Shown here piece after piece: positions 17,842 through 26,108 of a stretch of DNA of 36,327 nucleotides. Position numbers and translations under genes: made by a program. Position 1 is the first letter of the stretch; each line of letters opens with the position of its first letter. This DNA is from Bacteroidia bacterium. Lineage in GTDB: Bacteria; Bacteroidota; Bacteroidia; JAIBAJ01. The DNA lies in contig JAIBAJ010000023.1 of the NCBI GenBank assembly GCA_019695265.1, forward strand, positions 1 to 36,327, given 5' to 3'. The notes beneath the pieces were generated by a model. The model did not search any database. It was not told the DNA's origin and saw nothing but the letters and a program-made list of their open reading frames with translations.

Positions 17842-19254
17842 ATGCTGATGAGATTCCTTTTCTTCCTTTTTCTGTTGCCTGGTATAGCCCTTGCACAAGA
17901 AATCCCCATTAAAATCAAAAGCGAACTATACGATTCTGACGGATTAACTCCTGAATTTCACAAAGGCAGAAGAGATGCCCTTCGAGCTCTTATGCCCGAA
18001 GGCAGTGTAGCCATTTTCTTTGCCAACCCTGTTCGTAACAGAAACAATGATGTGGATTATGAATATGCTCAAAACCCCGACTTCTATTACCTAACCGGTT
18101 TAATGGAACCCAATGCTGTGGTATTAATTTTTAAGGATGAAGTTACCATTGATGGTGTAAAAACCAAAGAAATCATTTTTGTCCAAGACCGTAACCCAAA
18201 AAGGGAAACATGGGAAGGAAAACGACTCGGAAAAGAAGGTGTCCGAACCAAATTAGGATTTGCCGAGGTGCGTTTAAATTCAGAATTTGAATCCACTAAA
18301 ATAGATTTCAAAAGCTTTAAAACCATCCTACCACCCTTCAACTTCCGTGATATCCGAAACGAAGAAGGAGATGGAGATTTATACGATCTATGGAAAACAT
18401 TCGAATCAACTACCGAGAAATTGGGCGAACTGAAAAATTTTAAACTTCAGGAAGAACTCATGTCCCAATTAAGGATGTATAAACAACCGGAAGAATTAAC
18501 CTTACTGAGAAAAGCTATCTCTATTACGTGTGAGGCAGAAAATCAATTGATGCGAGCCGCCAAACCTAACATGACTGAGTACCAAAGTGAAGCCATAGTT
18601 GAATTTTTCTTCAAACACCGTGGAGCAGAATTTGAAGGTTATCCATCTATTTTAGGCAGTGGGGAAAACAGTTGCGTTCTGCATTACAATACCAATCGTA
18701 AACGCTTTGAAAATGGAGACCTGCTACTGTCTGATGTGGGCGCTGAATACCATGGCTACACCGCAGATGTAACCCGAACCTTTCCGGTAAACGGCAAATT
18801 CTCGCCCGAACAACGAATCATATACAACCTTGTTTTAGAAGCTCAAACTCAAGGAATCAATGCCTGCTTATCGGGCAATGGATTTTGGGATCCCCACAAA
18901 GCTGCTGCCCAAGTAATAGGCAAAGGACTTAAGAAACTTGGAATAATCAAAGATGAATCAGAATATAGAAAATACTTTATTCATGGCACTTCACATTACC
19001 TTGGTTTAGATGTTCATGACCTTGGTTTATATGGCCCATTAGAACCCGGACAAGTTATCACCGTTGAACCGGGCATCTATATTCCCGAAGGGTCTGACTG
19101 CGACCCCAAATGGTGGAATATTGGCATCCGAATTGAAGATGATATCCTAATTACAAACTCACAACCCGAAAACCTCTCTGCCGGAAGTCCCCGAACTATT
19201 GAAGAAATTGAAGCCATTATGCAACTCCAAAGCCCCTTTAAAGACTTAGAATAA
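17842..19254 (+). CDS. Secreted Xaa-Pro aminopeptidase (M24B, aminopeptidase P)
   Basis: A 470-residue protein with a signal peptide (MLMRFLFFLFLLPGIALAQ), hence periplasmic or exported. The N-terminal AMP_N domain (about 40-190, FFANPVRNRNNDVDYEYAQN) is followed by the pita-bread M24 domain. All five metal ligands are present: Asp298 and Asp309 (SDVGAEYHGYTADVTRTF), His385 (HGTSHYLGLDVHD), Glu409 (TVEPGIY) and Glu432 (RIEDD). The enzyme removes an N-terminal residue preceding proline. The start is ATG 17842 or ATG 17848. It follows sprA by 25 bp and may be co-transcribed. Confidence 0.94.
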   Translation: MLMRFLFFLFLLPGIALAQEIPIKIKSELYDSDGLTPEFHKGRRDALRALMPEGSVAIFFANPVRNRNNDVDYEYAQNPDFYYLTGLMEPNAVVLIFKDEVTIDGVKTKEIIFVQDRNPKRETWEGKRLGKEGVRTKLGFAEVRLNSEFESTKIDFKSFKTILPPFNFRDIRNEEGDGDLYDLWKTFESTTEKLGELKNFKLQEELMSQLRMYKQPEELTLLRKAISITCEAENQLMRAAKPNMTEYQSEAIVEFFFKHRGAEFEGYPSILGSGENSCVLHYNTNRKRFENGDLLLSDVGAEYHGYTADVTRTFPVNGKFSPEQRIIYNLVLEAQTQGINACLSGNGFWDPHKAAAQVIGKGLKKLGIIKDESEYRKYFIHGTSHYLGLDVHDLGLYGPLEPGQVITVEPGIYIPEGSDCDPKWWNIGIRIEDDILITNSQPENLSAGSPRTIEEIEAIMQLQSPFKDLE

Positions 19255-19315
19255 TCATGCAAAGGCTTGGAAATAAAAAATTTCAACCAAAAATCGAGGA
19301 CTTTCGAAAAAATAC

Positions 19316-19323
19316 TACTTTTG
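19316..19323 (+). promoter_or_regulatory. Promoter -7 box of tRNA-His
   Basis: TACTTTTG is an exact match to the Bacteroidota -7 consensus TAnnTTTG, placed 11 bp before the mature tRNA 5' end. No convincing -33 TTG is visible at the expected distance. Confidence 0.55.
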
Positions 19324-19334
19324 CATTCCCAAAC

Positions 19335-19409
19335 GGAGGGTATAGCTCAGTCGGTTAGAGCGTCAGATTGTGGTCCTGAAGGCCGTGGGTTCAAATCCCA
19401 TTACCCTCC
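19335..19409 (+). tRNA. tRNA-His (anticodon GTG)
   Basis: A cloverleaf can be drawn in full: acceptor GAGGGTA paired with TACCCTC, D arm GCTC/GAGC, T arm GTGGG/CCCAT around TTCAAAT, and anticodon loop TTGTGGT with anticodon GTG. An extra G at 19335 faces C73, the G-1:C73 pair that marks bacterial tRNA-His and is the main identity element for HisRS. CCA is not encoded. The top anticodon-stem pair is A31 opposite C39, a mismatch. Flanked by its own promoter and terminator; hisS lies 7 kb downstream. Confidence 0.97.
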
Positions 19410-19417
19410 CTAAAAAC

Positions 19418-19450
19418 AAAAAATCCTTATGCATTGCATAGGGATTTTTT
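19418..19450 (+). terminator. Intrinsic terminator of tRNA-His
   Basis: An inverted repeat with arms AAAAAATCCTTATGCA and TGCATAGGGATTTTTT has one non-Watson-Crick position (a wobble in RNA) and ends in a run of six Ts, 8 bp after the tRNA. The A-run on the left arm means it could also work, less well, from the other strand. Confidence 0.85.
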
Positions 19451-19737
19451 GTTTTAGTCTAGGTTGAAATGGCTAAATCGCTAGCCCATTCCATTCATCC
19501 TTTTACTGATTGCAAATCTGTAAAAATCCAATTTTAACCCAAATTCTGCGATACTTTACCAAAACAGCTTCTATACCGGCATATACCAATGTAATTTTCA
19601 AAATAGCATTTTGACTATTTTTCAAATAAAATTGGCAATAGAAAAGAAGAATAAGTAATAACTATCAAATGCATAAAAGCATTTCCAAGAAATAGAACTT
19701 ACCTGGAACACTAGATCATCCGAGAAGAATGCAAGAA

Positions 19738-20127
19738 TTAGTTAGTATCTTTAAACTCAAAAGGCAAGTCGGCAATCCTAGAGAATACATGGCCCAAATC
19801 AAGGATATCGATATCATCCTCTTCATAGTACCAAGTAATTAACAAATCATTTCCTTGATCTTTAATTTGCTTTAAAATCTTCAACATATCCGTAATACAT
19901 TTCGAAGATGGAGTGTTAAAGTATTCCAGTTTAAACACAAAATTAGTTCTGCCATTAGGTGAAACGGCATAATTATTCAACCAATCTACAGCAGGCTGGT
20001 AAAAGCCTTTAGCATTTAAGGGAAAGGAACGACCTGAAACTTCGAAATGACCATTGGCCGGATCAAAGATAATGGTAGGTGTATCTTTGGTTGAAGCTAT
20101 GTTAAGTGGTTCTAAGGTAGCGGCCAT
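19738..20127 (-). CDS. SiaC-family regulatory phosphoprotein (DUF1987)
   Basis: A 129-residue soluble protein of the DUF1987/SiaC family. It shows the order typical of the family: TIIFDPANGHFEVSGRSFP strands, FYQPAVDWLNNY helix, then FVFKLEYFNTPSSKCITDML. In Pseudomonas SiaC a threonine in the corresponding segment is phosphorylated by the kinase SiaB and dephosphorylated by the PP2C phosphatase SiaA, controlling the diguanylate cyclase SiaD; here the candidate is Thr72 in YFNTPSSK. No SiaA, SiaB or SiaD homologue is in the window, so this copy is an orphan with unknown partners. It has its own good promoter. Confidence 0.88.
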   Translation of the reverse strand: MAATLEPLNIASTKDTPTIIFDPANGHFEVSGRSFPLNAKGFYQPAVDWLNNYAVSPNGRTNFVFKLEYFNTPSSKCITDMLKILKQIKDQGNDLLITWYYEEDDIDILDLGHVFSRIADLPFEFKDTN

Positions 20128-20165
20128 CGTTAATTATCTGAACCTTTTATTTGAAGGTGATTACA

Positions 20166-20195
20166 CAAAAGTAGTTGGCAAATGTAATAATCCAA
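20166..20195 (-). promoter_or_regulatory. Bacteroidota-type promoter of the SiaC-family gene
   Basis: On the minus strand, TTG (20195-20193) is followed after exactly 19 bp by TACTTTTG (20173-20166), the -33/-7 layout of Bacteroidota promoters. The start codon is about 35-40 bp downstream. This is the cleanest promoter in the window. Confidence 0.7.
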
Positions 20196-20292
20196 TAATA
20201 CGAAAAAAAATTATTAACCCATAAATGTCAATTCCAACTCTACCCTTCCGCAACTCGCCTAATACCTAAGCCTTCGAAACTTCCTTGACTTT

Positions 20293-20310
20293 AAAAAAGC
20301 TAGCTTTTTT
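20293..20310 (-). terminator. Possible weak terminator after the thioredoxin-like gene
   Basis: A perfect 18-bp palindrome, AAAAAAGCTAGCTTTTTT, lies 78 bp past the stop codon of the minus-strand gene. It can form a 7-bp stem with a CTAG loop and a T tract on either strand. The stem is A:T rich, so termination would be weak. Confidence 0.3.
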
Positions 20311-20388
20311 ACAACAAAATAGAAAATATTGCCCTGTTTTTTCTTCAAAACAAGTCAACTTTTTGTTAAATTGCGACTACTTTTTTGT

Positions 20389-20925
20389 TTAAGGCTGAGT
20401 TTTAGGATGGTACTTGGCTCTAAACTCATCCCAACTTTGCGACAGGTAATAATTCTCATTAAAATAAACCAGCATAGCTTCAAAATCCGGAGCTCCCATA
20501 TATCCCGGAACCGCGCTGTACAATTCCAACTTCTCGTTTAACAAACTGGTTGTAGGATAAGCAGCCTTGTTATTCATCAGTTTCAAGGCCAAGGAATGGG
20601 TTTGCTTTCTCGGATTTACCTGAACCAACGCAAAACTATCCCCTTTAAAAACTACAGGTGCATTTTTTTCGGCATTAAACTTCACGGCATAATAATGCTT
20701 ATTAATATAGTCCGAAACAATTTTATTACTATAAACATCAGCATCTAATTTCTTACACCATCCGCACCAATCGGTATAAAAATCAACTATTACCTTACGT
20801 GCTTCCTTTTTCTGGGCTTCCTGCATTTGCTCAAAACTTAACCAATTAACCTGAGCGTTTCCGTTAAATGTTGTCAAGGCCAAAATTACCCCAACCAATA
20901 TCGATTTTATGCGTTTCATATTCAA
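20389..20925 (-). CDS. Periplasmic thioredoxin-like protein
   Basis: A 178-residue protein with an N-terminal Sec signal (IKSILVGVILALTTFNGNAQ). The thioredoxin fold carries the redox motif WCGWCKK with Cys54 and Cys57, preceded by the VIVDFYTDWC strand. The usual cis-proline is in AYPTTSLL. It resembles the DUF255/thioredoxin_7 group with WCGWC rather than cytosolic Trx (WCGPC), so a disulfide reductase or isomerase role in the periplasm is likely. The C-terminal extension EAMLVYFNENYYLSQSWDEF is common in Bacteroidota members. It is transcribed alone, divergent from the gene at 21271, with repeat copy D between them. Confidence 0.87.
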   Translation of the reverse strand: MNMKRIKSILVGVILALTTFNGNAQVNWLSFEQMQEAQKKEARKVIVDFYTDWCGWCKKLDADVYSNKIVSDYINKHYYAVKFNAEKNAPVVFKGDSFALVQVNPRKQTHSLALKLMNNKAAYPTTSLLNEKLELYSAVPGYMGAPDFEAMLVYFNENYYLSQSWDEFRAKYHPKTQP

Positions 20926-21050
20926 AACTCTAAATAAAGAAATATTCCTTTATAACCCCGCAAATTACAATCATTATGCCGAAATTCTATTCCCTCTCCA
21001 TCTTCATCACTTTTAAAACATTTGGGCATGTCGATTTTTTAACTTTTTAT

Positions 21051-21203
21051 TGGGGGGGTCCCATTCGCAGCAGTTTATCACTTTGCACCAACAATTTCCG
21101 GGCTCATGGTCGGGCTATCGCCTGTACTCCTCGTCGCCCTTGGCTAACGCCGCAGGCTCCTGTGGGGTACTTGGCTCTATCCCTACCCCGGATTAGTGCA
21201 AAC
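21051..21203 (+). repeat. Dispersed GC-rich repeat, copy D (mosaic of subtypes)
   Basis: The left end (GGGGGTCCCATTCGC, GGCTCATGGTCGGGCTAT) and right end (CTATCCCTACCCCGG) follow subtype 2, while the middle (CGCCTGTACTCCTCGTCGCCC, GTACTTGGCT) follows subtype 1. It fills most of the divergent gap between the thioredoxin-like gene and the 21271 gene, and ends about 50 bp before the latter's -7 box. Confidence 0.85.
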
Positions 21204-21254
21204 CTTTAACTCATCGCATTTATCCTATAAACTCAGTAATTTCGAAAAAAAACA

Positions 21255-21262
21255 TAGCTTTG
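21255..21262 (+). promoter_or_regulatory. Promoter -7 box of the panB operon
   Basis: TAGCTTTG matches TAnnTTTG and ends 8 bp before ATG 21271. This placement implies a very short 5' leader and rules out the longer open frame that begins inside the repeat at 21196. Confidence 0.5.
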
Positions 21263-21270
21263 CCTTGTTA

Positions 21271-22758
21271 ATGCAACTAATTAAGTCCATTCCAACTACT
21301 CCCTTCTTTCGGGCTAATTGCTTGGTTTTTATAACCTTGCTTCTTTCATTCTTCACAGGTTTTTCTCAGCAAAAAATCAATCTTACCTATAACAAACCGG
21401 TTTTGAAGGAGGATTTCAACGAAGAAAACAAAAACTGGAACTACCAAACTACCTACGAAAATTTCTTTGTAGTAGATAAAGGCGACCTATTCCTTAACCG
21501 ACTCAACCCAACCAATCCCTACGCCTTTATTTCCAATTGGGAAAACCCTTTAACTACTTTTCAAATTCGTGCTGCACTTAAATTAGCTCCCGAACAAGGA
21601 AAAGAACAAACCATTGGAATAATATTTCTGGTTCAAAAAGATGGAAACAGTGCAGTAGTGATGGAATTTAACCGCGATAAAGAATACCGAATTAAAAAAC
21701 TGGTGAGCGGGAAATACTACAAATACCTTTCAGGCAGTAAAGAAAACCAAGGTTGGGTAAAAACAACCCTTTTAAGTTCTAAAGACGAATACAATGAGTT
21801 GGATATTCGAGTTAAGGATGGACAAATTGACTTTTACATCAATAAAAAATTCGTCAATTCCTTCACCCTCGACAATATGTTGGCCGGAAATTTAGGAATG
21901 CTTATTGGTCCTAATACCAAAGCAAGAATTGATTATTTCAATGTTTATGGAACCAGTAATGCAGGCGATTCCCTTCAAAACCTGAACGGAACCTATGTAA
22001 ACCGCCTCCACGGCGAAGAGCTAATTGCCAAACAACAAGCTGATATCGACTCCCTGAAAGCGGAATTAAGAAATTCAACTCAAAACTTCGTCGACTACCG
22101 GAAAGACCGGGACTTAGAATACAACCGAATGAAGGAGCTTCTGGATAAATACATCCGTCTAAACGACTCCCTCGAAATTCGTGCCCGCAAATTGACCTAC
22201 CTCGAAGACGAAATGCTACGAGGAATAGATAACGATTTACTATTAACTCTAACTACCGAATTAAGGGAACAAATTCGCAAAAACCAAAATCTCGAAGCAC
22301 AGGTTGAAGGATACAAGGATTCAATCTTCTACATGAATAAACGCTTTCAGGAATTAAAAGTAAAACTCTTATCCACAGTTATTGAAAAACGTAGCGCAGA
22401 AGTAAAAGCTAGAGAAGAGGAAGAAAGCAAACTTAAGAAACCGGATAATTCTCCTAAAAACGACCTTTCCAAGGCACTTCCAAAAGACCAATCCAAAACT
22501 ACATCTGCCAATACCAACGATACTAAAGCACAAGCTACCAATAAGTCAAACGCCCGAAAAAAAGAAGAAGATAAAGCTGAACCAGAGATTCAGGCACCAA
22601 CCAACGATCCTATCAAACCCAATCCACGTTCAAAAAACACCACCAACAAAGTTGATTCTACCAAACTCGCCTTGCCCTTGTTGATGGATAGCATGAACAA
22701 AGAACCTAAACCCATTCCTTCCAGGGTTAAAAAAGCGAAGAAAGGAAACCGACAATAA
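21271..22758 (+). CDS. Secreted LamG-like protein with coiled coil and disordered tail
   Basis: A 495-residue protein of unknown function. The N-terminus has a hydrophobic export segment (CLVFITLLLSFFTGFSQQ). Residues about 45-220 look like a concanavalin/LamG-type beta sandwich: KEDFNEENKNWNY, AALKLAPEQ, GNLGMLIGPNTKARIDYFNVY. Residues about 245-375 are a charged heptad-like coiled coil (LRNSTQNFVDYRKDRDLEYNRMKELL). The last 120 residues are Lys/Glu/Asn/Pro-rich and probably disordered, with a very basic end. The open frame extends back to 21196, but that start lies in repeat D and upstream of the -7 box. It is 18 bp before panB. It could be an envelope scaffold protein; the sequence does not settle this. 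Confidence 0.78.
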   Translation: MQLIKSIPTTPFFRANCLVFITLLLSFFTGFSQQKINLTYNKPVLKEDFNEENKNWNYQTTYENFFVVDKGDLFLNRLNPTNPYAFISNWENPLTTFQIRAALKLAPEQGKEQTIGIIFLVQKDGNSAVVMEFNRDKEYRIKKLVSGKYYKYLSGSKENQGWVKTTLLSSKDEYNELDIRVKDGQIDFYINKKFVNSFTLDNMLAGNLGMLIGPNTKARIDYFNVYGTSNAGDSLQNLNGTYVNRLHGEELIAKQQADIDSLKAELRNSTQNFVDYRKDRDLEYNRMKELLDKYIRLNDSLEIRARKLTYLEDEMLRGIDNDLLLTLTTELREQIRKNQNLEAQVEGYKDSIFYMNKRFQELKVKLLSTVIEKRSAEVKAREEEESKLKKPDNSPKNDLSKALPKDQSKTTSANTNDTKAQATNKSNARKKEEDKAEPEIQAPTNDPIKPNPRSKNTTNKVDSTKLALPLLMDSMNKEPKPIPSRVKKAKKGNRQ

Positions 22759-22776
22759 TTTTACCAACCTGATCGA

Positions 22777-23592
22777 ATGTCTGTACATACCAATATAAAA
22801 AAGGTCACTACCCATACCCTGTTAGAAATGAAACGCAGGGGAGAAAAAATCTCCATGCTGACCGCTTATGATTTTTCCATGGCCCGTATTATCGATGCAG
22901 CCGGAATGGATGTTATTCTGGTAGGTGACTCTGCCAGTAATGTAATGGCAGGTCATGAAACAACTTTACCAATTACTTTAGATCAAATGATCTACCATGC
23001 CTCTTCTGTTATCCGTGCTGTTGAAAGAGCCTTGGTAGTAGTAGATCTTCCATTTGGTTCATACCAAGGAAATTCAAAAGAAGCACTCAACAGCGCCATC
23101 CGAATTATGAAAGAATCAGGTGCACATGCTGTAAAACTAGAAGGTGGTTTTGAAATTAAAGAAAGTATCGAACGTATTCTTACCGCCGGAATTCCGGTGA
23201 TGGGTCACCTTGGTTTAACCCCCCAAAGCATTTACAAATTTGGAACCTACACCGTAAGAGCCAAAGAAGAAATGGAAGCCAAACGCCTAATCGAAGATGC
23301 ACATAAATTACAAGATTATGGCTGTTTTGCCATAGTACTTGAAAAAATACCGGCTACCTTAGCTACTCAGGTTTCTCAAGAATTAACCATACCAACAATT
23401 GGAATTGGCGCCGGAAATGGTACCGATGGACAAGTATTGGTTTCACACGATATGTTAGGAATCAATAAAGGGTTTTCACCCAGGTTTTTACGTCGCTACC
23501 TCAACCTGTACGAAGACATAGGCAATGCCGTTAAAAGGTATGTGGAAGATGTGAAATCAAAGGATTTTCCTAACCAAAATGAACAATATTAA
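22777..23592 (+). CDS. panB: 3-methyl-2-oxobutanoate hydroxymethyltransferase
   Basis: A 271-residue PanB with all expected landmarks: [35 protein letters not shown] with metal ligand Asp51, [10 protein letters not shown] with Asp90, VKLEGG with Glu122, GHLGLTPQS, the catalytic Glu189 in IVLEKIPA, and [14 protein letters not shown]. It makes ketopantoate from alpha-ketoisovalerate and methylene-tetrahydrofolate, the first committed step of pantothenate and CoA synthesis. panC and panD are not in the window. It sits second in the 21271-25995 operon, with 6 bp to the next gene. Confidence 0.97.
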   Translation: MSVHTNIKKVTTHTLLEMKRRGEKISMLTAYDFSMARIIDAAGMDVILVGDSASNVMAGHETTLPITLDQMIYHASSVIRAVERALVVVDLPFGSYQGNSKEALNSAIRIMKESGAHAVKLEGGFEIKESIERILTAGIPVMGHLGLTPQSIYKFGTYTVRAKEEMEAKRLIEDAHKLQDYGCFAIVLEKIPATLATQVSQELTIPTIGIGAGNGTDGQVLVSHDMLGINKGFSPRFLRRYLNLYEDIGNAVKRYVEDVKSKDFPNQNEQY

Positions 23593-23598
23593 GCTGCC

Positions 23599-24375
23599 AT
23601 GTCAGAGAAAGAAAGTGCTAAATCAAACTCTGCTTTTGCACAAGTAAATCCAAACGTATCAGTCGATTGTGTCATTTTCGGATTTGATGGTACCGACCTC
23701 AAAGTACTCGTAATTCAACGAAAAGCCAAACCGGATGACAACCCCAAAGAATCTGAATTTGGATTGGCTCTTCCGGGTAACTTAGTTAGAGATGATGAAA
23801 GTCTGGATCAGGCAGCTAACAGGGTACTCTTCGAACTGACGGGATTAGAAAACATTTACCTCGAACAGTTTCACACCTTTGGTGACCCTCACCGGGTTAA
23901 AGGAAGCAGGGATGTGGAATGGCTCTCCAGATTTAGACAAAATCCGGATGCAAGAGTTATTACTGTTGCCTATTACTCCCTTATCAAATTACCTTCCTTT
24001 GAATTGGAAGCAGGAAGCGATTCCTTTGCAAAAAAACCGGTTTGGTATTCGGTGAATGCTGTTCCGGGCTTAGGATTCGACCATAACCTCATTGTAAACA
24101 AAGCCATTGAGATGCTTAAAGAAAAAATGCGTTTCCATCCCATTGGTTTCGAATTACTTCCCAAAAAATTTACCCTGACTCAACTCCAAAAATTGTACGA
24201 AGTAATTATCGGCAAACCCTTGGACAAACGCAATTTCAGAAGAAGGGTCCTCAATTATGGTTTTTTAGTACCACAAGACGAAAAACAAACCAATGTGAGT
24301 CATAAACCGGCCATGTTGTATAAGTTCAACAAGAAAAAGTATGAACAGTTTTTCCGCAGCGATTTTGATTTCTAA
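23599..24375 (+). CDS. Nudix-like regulator (NrtR-type: Nudix domain plus winged helix)
   Basis: A 258-residue protein with an N-terminal Nudix fold (about 20-165) and a C-terminal winged-helix DNA-binding domain (about 175-255; FTLTQLQKLYEVIIGKPLDK, then NFRRRVLNYGFLV). The Nudix box (60-83) is degenerate. It keeps the Gly, an Arg and one Glu (NRVLFELTGL) but lacks the first Glu of REUXEE (Val here) and the last (Leu), so hydrolysis is unlikely and ligand sensing is more plausible. NrtR-type proteins sense ADP-ribose or other ribose/sugar metabolites. It sits between panB and a GT39 gene with 6-bp spacers on both sides. Its target sites cannot be named from the sequence. Confidence 0.88.
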   Translation: MSEKESAKSNSAFAQVNPNVSVDCVIFGFDGTDLKVLVIQRKAKPDDNPKESEFGLALPGNLVRDDESLDQAANRVLFELTGLENIYLEQFHTFGDPHRVKGSRDVEWLSRFRQNPDARVITVAYYSLIKLPSFELEAGSDSFAKKPVWYSVNAVPGLGFDHNLIVNKAIEMLKEKMRFHPIGFELLPKKFTLTQLQKLYEVIIGKPLDKRNFRRRVLNYGFLVPQDEKQTNVSHKPAMLYKFNKKKYEQFFRSDFDF

Positions 24376-24381
24376 GCTTCC

Positions 24382-25995
24382 ATGAAATTGCTTGAAAGTT
24401 TAGAAAAGCTCTCGTTACCCAAGCTATGCCTGGCCCTTTTTATGTTTGCCCTTGTTTGGCTTATTCCTAACCTTGGCTTGGTTCATCTCTTTGATTGGGA
24501 CGAAATTAACTTCGCCGAATGTGCCCGCGAAATGTTAGTTTCGGGCGATTACCTGACTGTTCAAATTGATTTCAAACCATTTTGGGAAAAACCACCCTTT
24601 TTTATTTGGCTTCAGGCTCTCAGCATGAAACTATTTGGGGTAAATGAATTTGCTGCCCGATTTCCCAATGCTATTGCCGGAGCAATTTCCATGGTCTTAC
24701 TTTTCTTACTGGGAAACCATTTGCATCATAAAAAATTCGGAATTCTTTGGTCTTTTTCCTTCTTGGGATGCTTGCTCCCTCAATTTTATTTTCACTCCGG
24801 AATTATCGACCCTTGGTTTAACTTTTTCATCTTTACCTCTCTGGTCACCTTGTACTTTTTTGTATTTGAAAAAGCAAGTTGGTCCTTGCTACTTGCCTCG
24901 GCCTTTTCGGGAGGTTTAGCTATTTTAACCAAAGGTCCGGCAGCATTGATTGTACTTGGCGGAACTTCTTTTGTTCTTGCCCTGTTTTTCCCCCGACAAA
25001 TCTTTCAAAAATGGCTTTACCTATTTGGTTGGCTATTCCTAGTATTGTTGGTAGGTGGAGCTTGGTTTTTTTGGCTTTACCTTGACGGGAAAAGTGCAGT
25101 AATTCAGGAATTTATTCATTACCAAATCAGGCTTTTCCAAACCGGTGAAGCCGGACATGCACAACCCTGGTATTATCACCCGGTGGTGTTGCTAATTGGA
25201 TGTTTCCCCCTGAGCATTCCCTTTTTAGCCAACCAAATGTCTATTTTTAAAACCGGAAAAGAATGGTTTAAACAACCCTTTCAGGTATTGATGTTTGCTT
25301 TTTTTTGGTTTTCACTTATCCTGTTTTCCCTGGCAACAACCAAAATTGTACATTATTCTTCGCTTTGTTATTATTCTATCACCTATTTTGGTATTACATA
25401 CTTGCTTCAGGAGAAGCAATCAAAATGGGTTGCCCCAATCAATTTAACCCTTGGATTGGTTTGGGCGCTCATCCTGTTTGCAATTCCGATTGCCGGATCT
25501 TATATTCAATCCCATTATCAACAAATCGTTTCATCAGGTATTATCCGCGACGCCTTTGCTTTAGAGAATTTAAAGGCTGAGCCAGTTTGGGATTGGTTGG
25601 ATTATTTACCATTTATTTGGCTTAGTATCGCCTTGGGTGTAAGTGTGTTTTTATATCTGAAAAACAAATTGTTGTCATCCTTTGTAACCCAAATGTTGGG
25701 TATCACTTTGGCACTACCGCTCATTTTAGGGACCTTTCTTGCCAAAATTGAGGCCATTACGCAAGGAGCTGTAATTGAATTTTACCAAAGCAAGCAGAAT
25801 CAAAATATAGAAATACGGACCATGGCGTATAAATCCTATGCTCCATATTTTTATGCCCAAAAAGGCAACTTACCCAAAACAGACACCTTGTGGATGGCAA
25901 AATCCACTGCAAAACAAGAACTTCAACAAGCACATAGCCATTGGAAAGTAGTTTGGGAGAAAAATGGATTTGTTGCCTTTCAAACCAAACACTAA
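24382..25995 (+). CDS. GT39-type membrane glycosyltransferase (ArnT/PMT family)
   Basis: A 537-residue polytopic membrane protein. After the first transmembrane helix, the periplasmic loop has the family's acidic motif HLFDWDEINFAECAREML. Then come KPFWEKPPFFIWLQAL and FAARFPNAIAGAI, as in ArnT and PMT_2 proteins that transfer a sugar from a polyprenyl-phosphate donor. About ten further transmembrane helices follow, and the C-terminal 130 residues are largely soluble (periplasmic). Acceptor and sugar are unknown; lipid A or protein/glycan decoration are both possible. It is the last gene of the panB operon, followed by repeat copy E. Confidence 0.88.
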   Translation: MKLLESLEKLSLPKLCLALFMFALVWLIPNLGLVHLFDWDEINFAECAREMLVSGDYLTVQIDFKPFWEKPPFFIWLQALSMKLFGVNEFAARFPNAIAGAISMVLLFLLGNHLHHKKFGILWSFSFLGCLLPQFYFHSGIIDPWFNFFIFTSLVTLYFFVFEKASWSLLLASAFSGGLAILTKGPAALIVLGGTSFVLALFFPRQIFQKWLYLFGWLFLVLLVGGAWFFWLYLDGKSAVIQEFIHYQIRLFQTGEAGHAQPWYYHPVVLLIGCFPLSIPFLANQMSIFKTGKEWFKQPFQVLMFAFFWFSLILFSLATTKIVHYSSLCYYSITYFGITYLLQEKQSKWVAPINLTLGLVWALILFAIPIAGSYIQSHYQQIVSSGIIRDAFALENLKAEPVWDWLDYLPFIWLSIALGVSVFLYLKNKLLSSFVTQMLGITLALPLILGTFLAKIEAITQGAVIEFYQSKQNQNIEIRTMAYKSYAPYFYAQKGNLPKTDTLWMAKSTAKQELQQAHSHWKVVWEKNGFVAFQTKH

Positions 25996-26108
25996 AACCG
26001 AATGAAAAGCTAAACTAACTCAGGAATCCATTCAATCTTTTAGATTTAGCTATCTCCAAACAAACCAATTCTTAGCCCAAAAACTCCTCGGGAAAATAGA
26101 TGCTGATT

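Noticed and set aside
20976-21209. Plus-strand ORF of 77 codons
   Set aside because: Mostly translated repeat copy D, with no independent start signal.
21196-21270. Longer N-terminus for the LamG-like protein
   Set aside because: This start lies in the repeat end and upstream of the -7 box at 21255; the signal peptide begins properly after ATG 21271.
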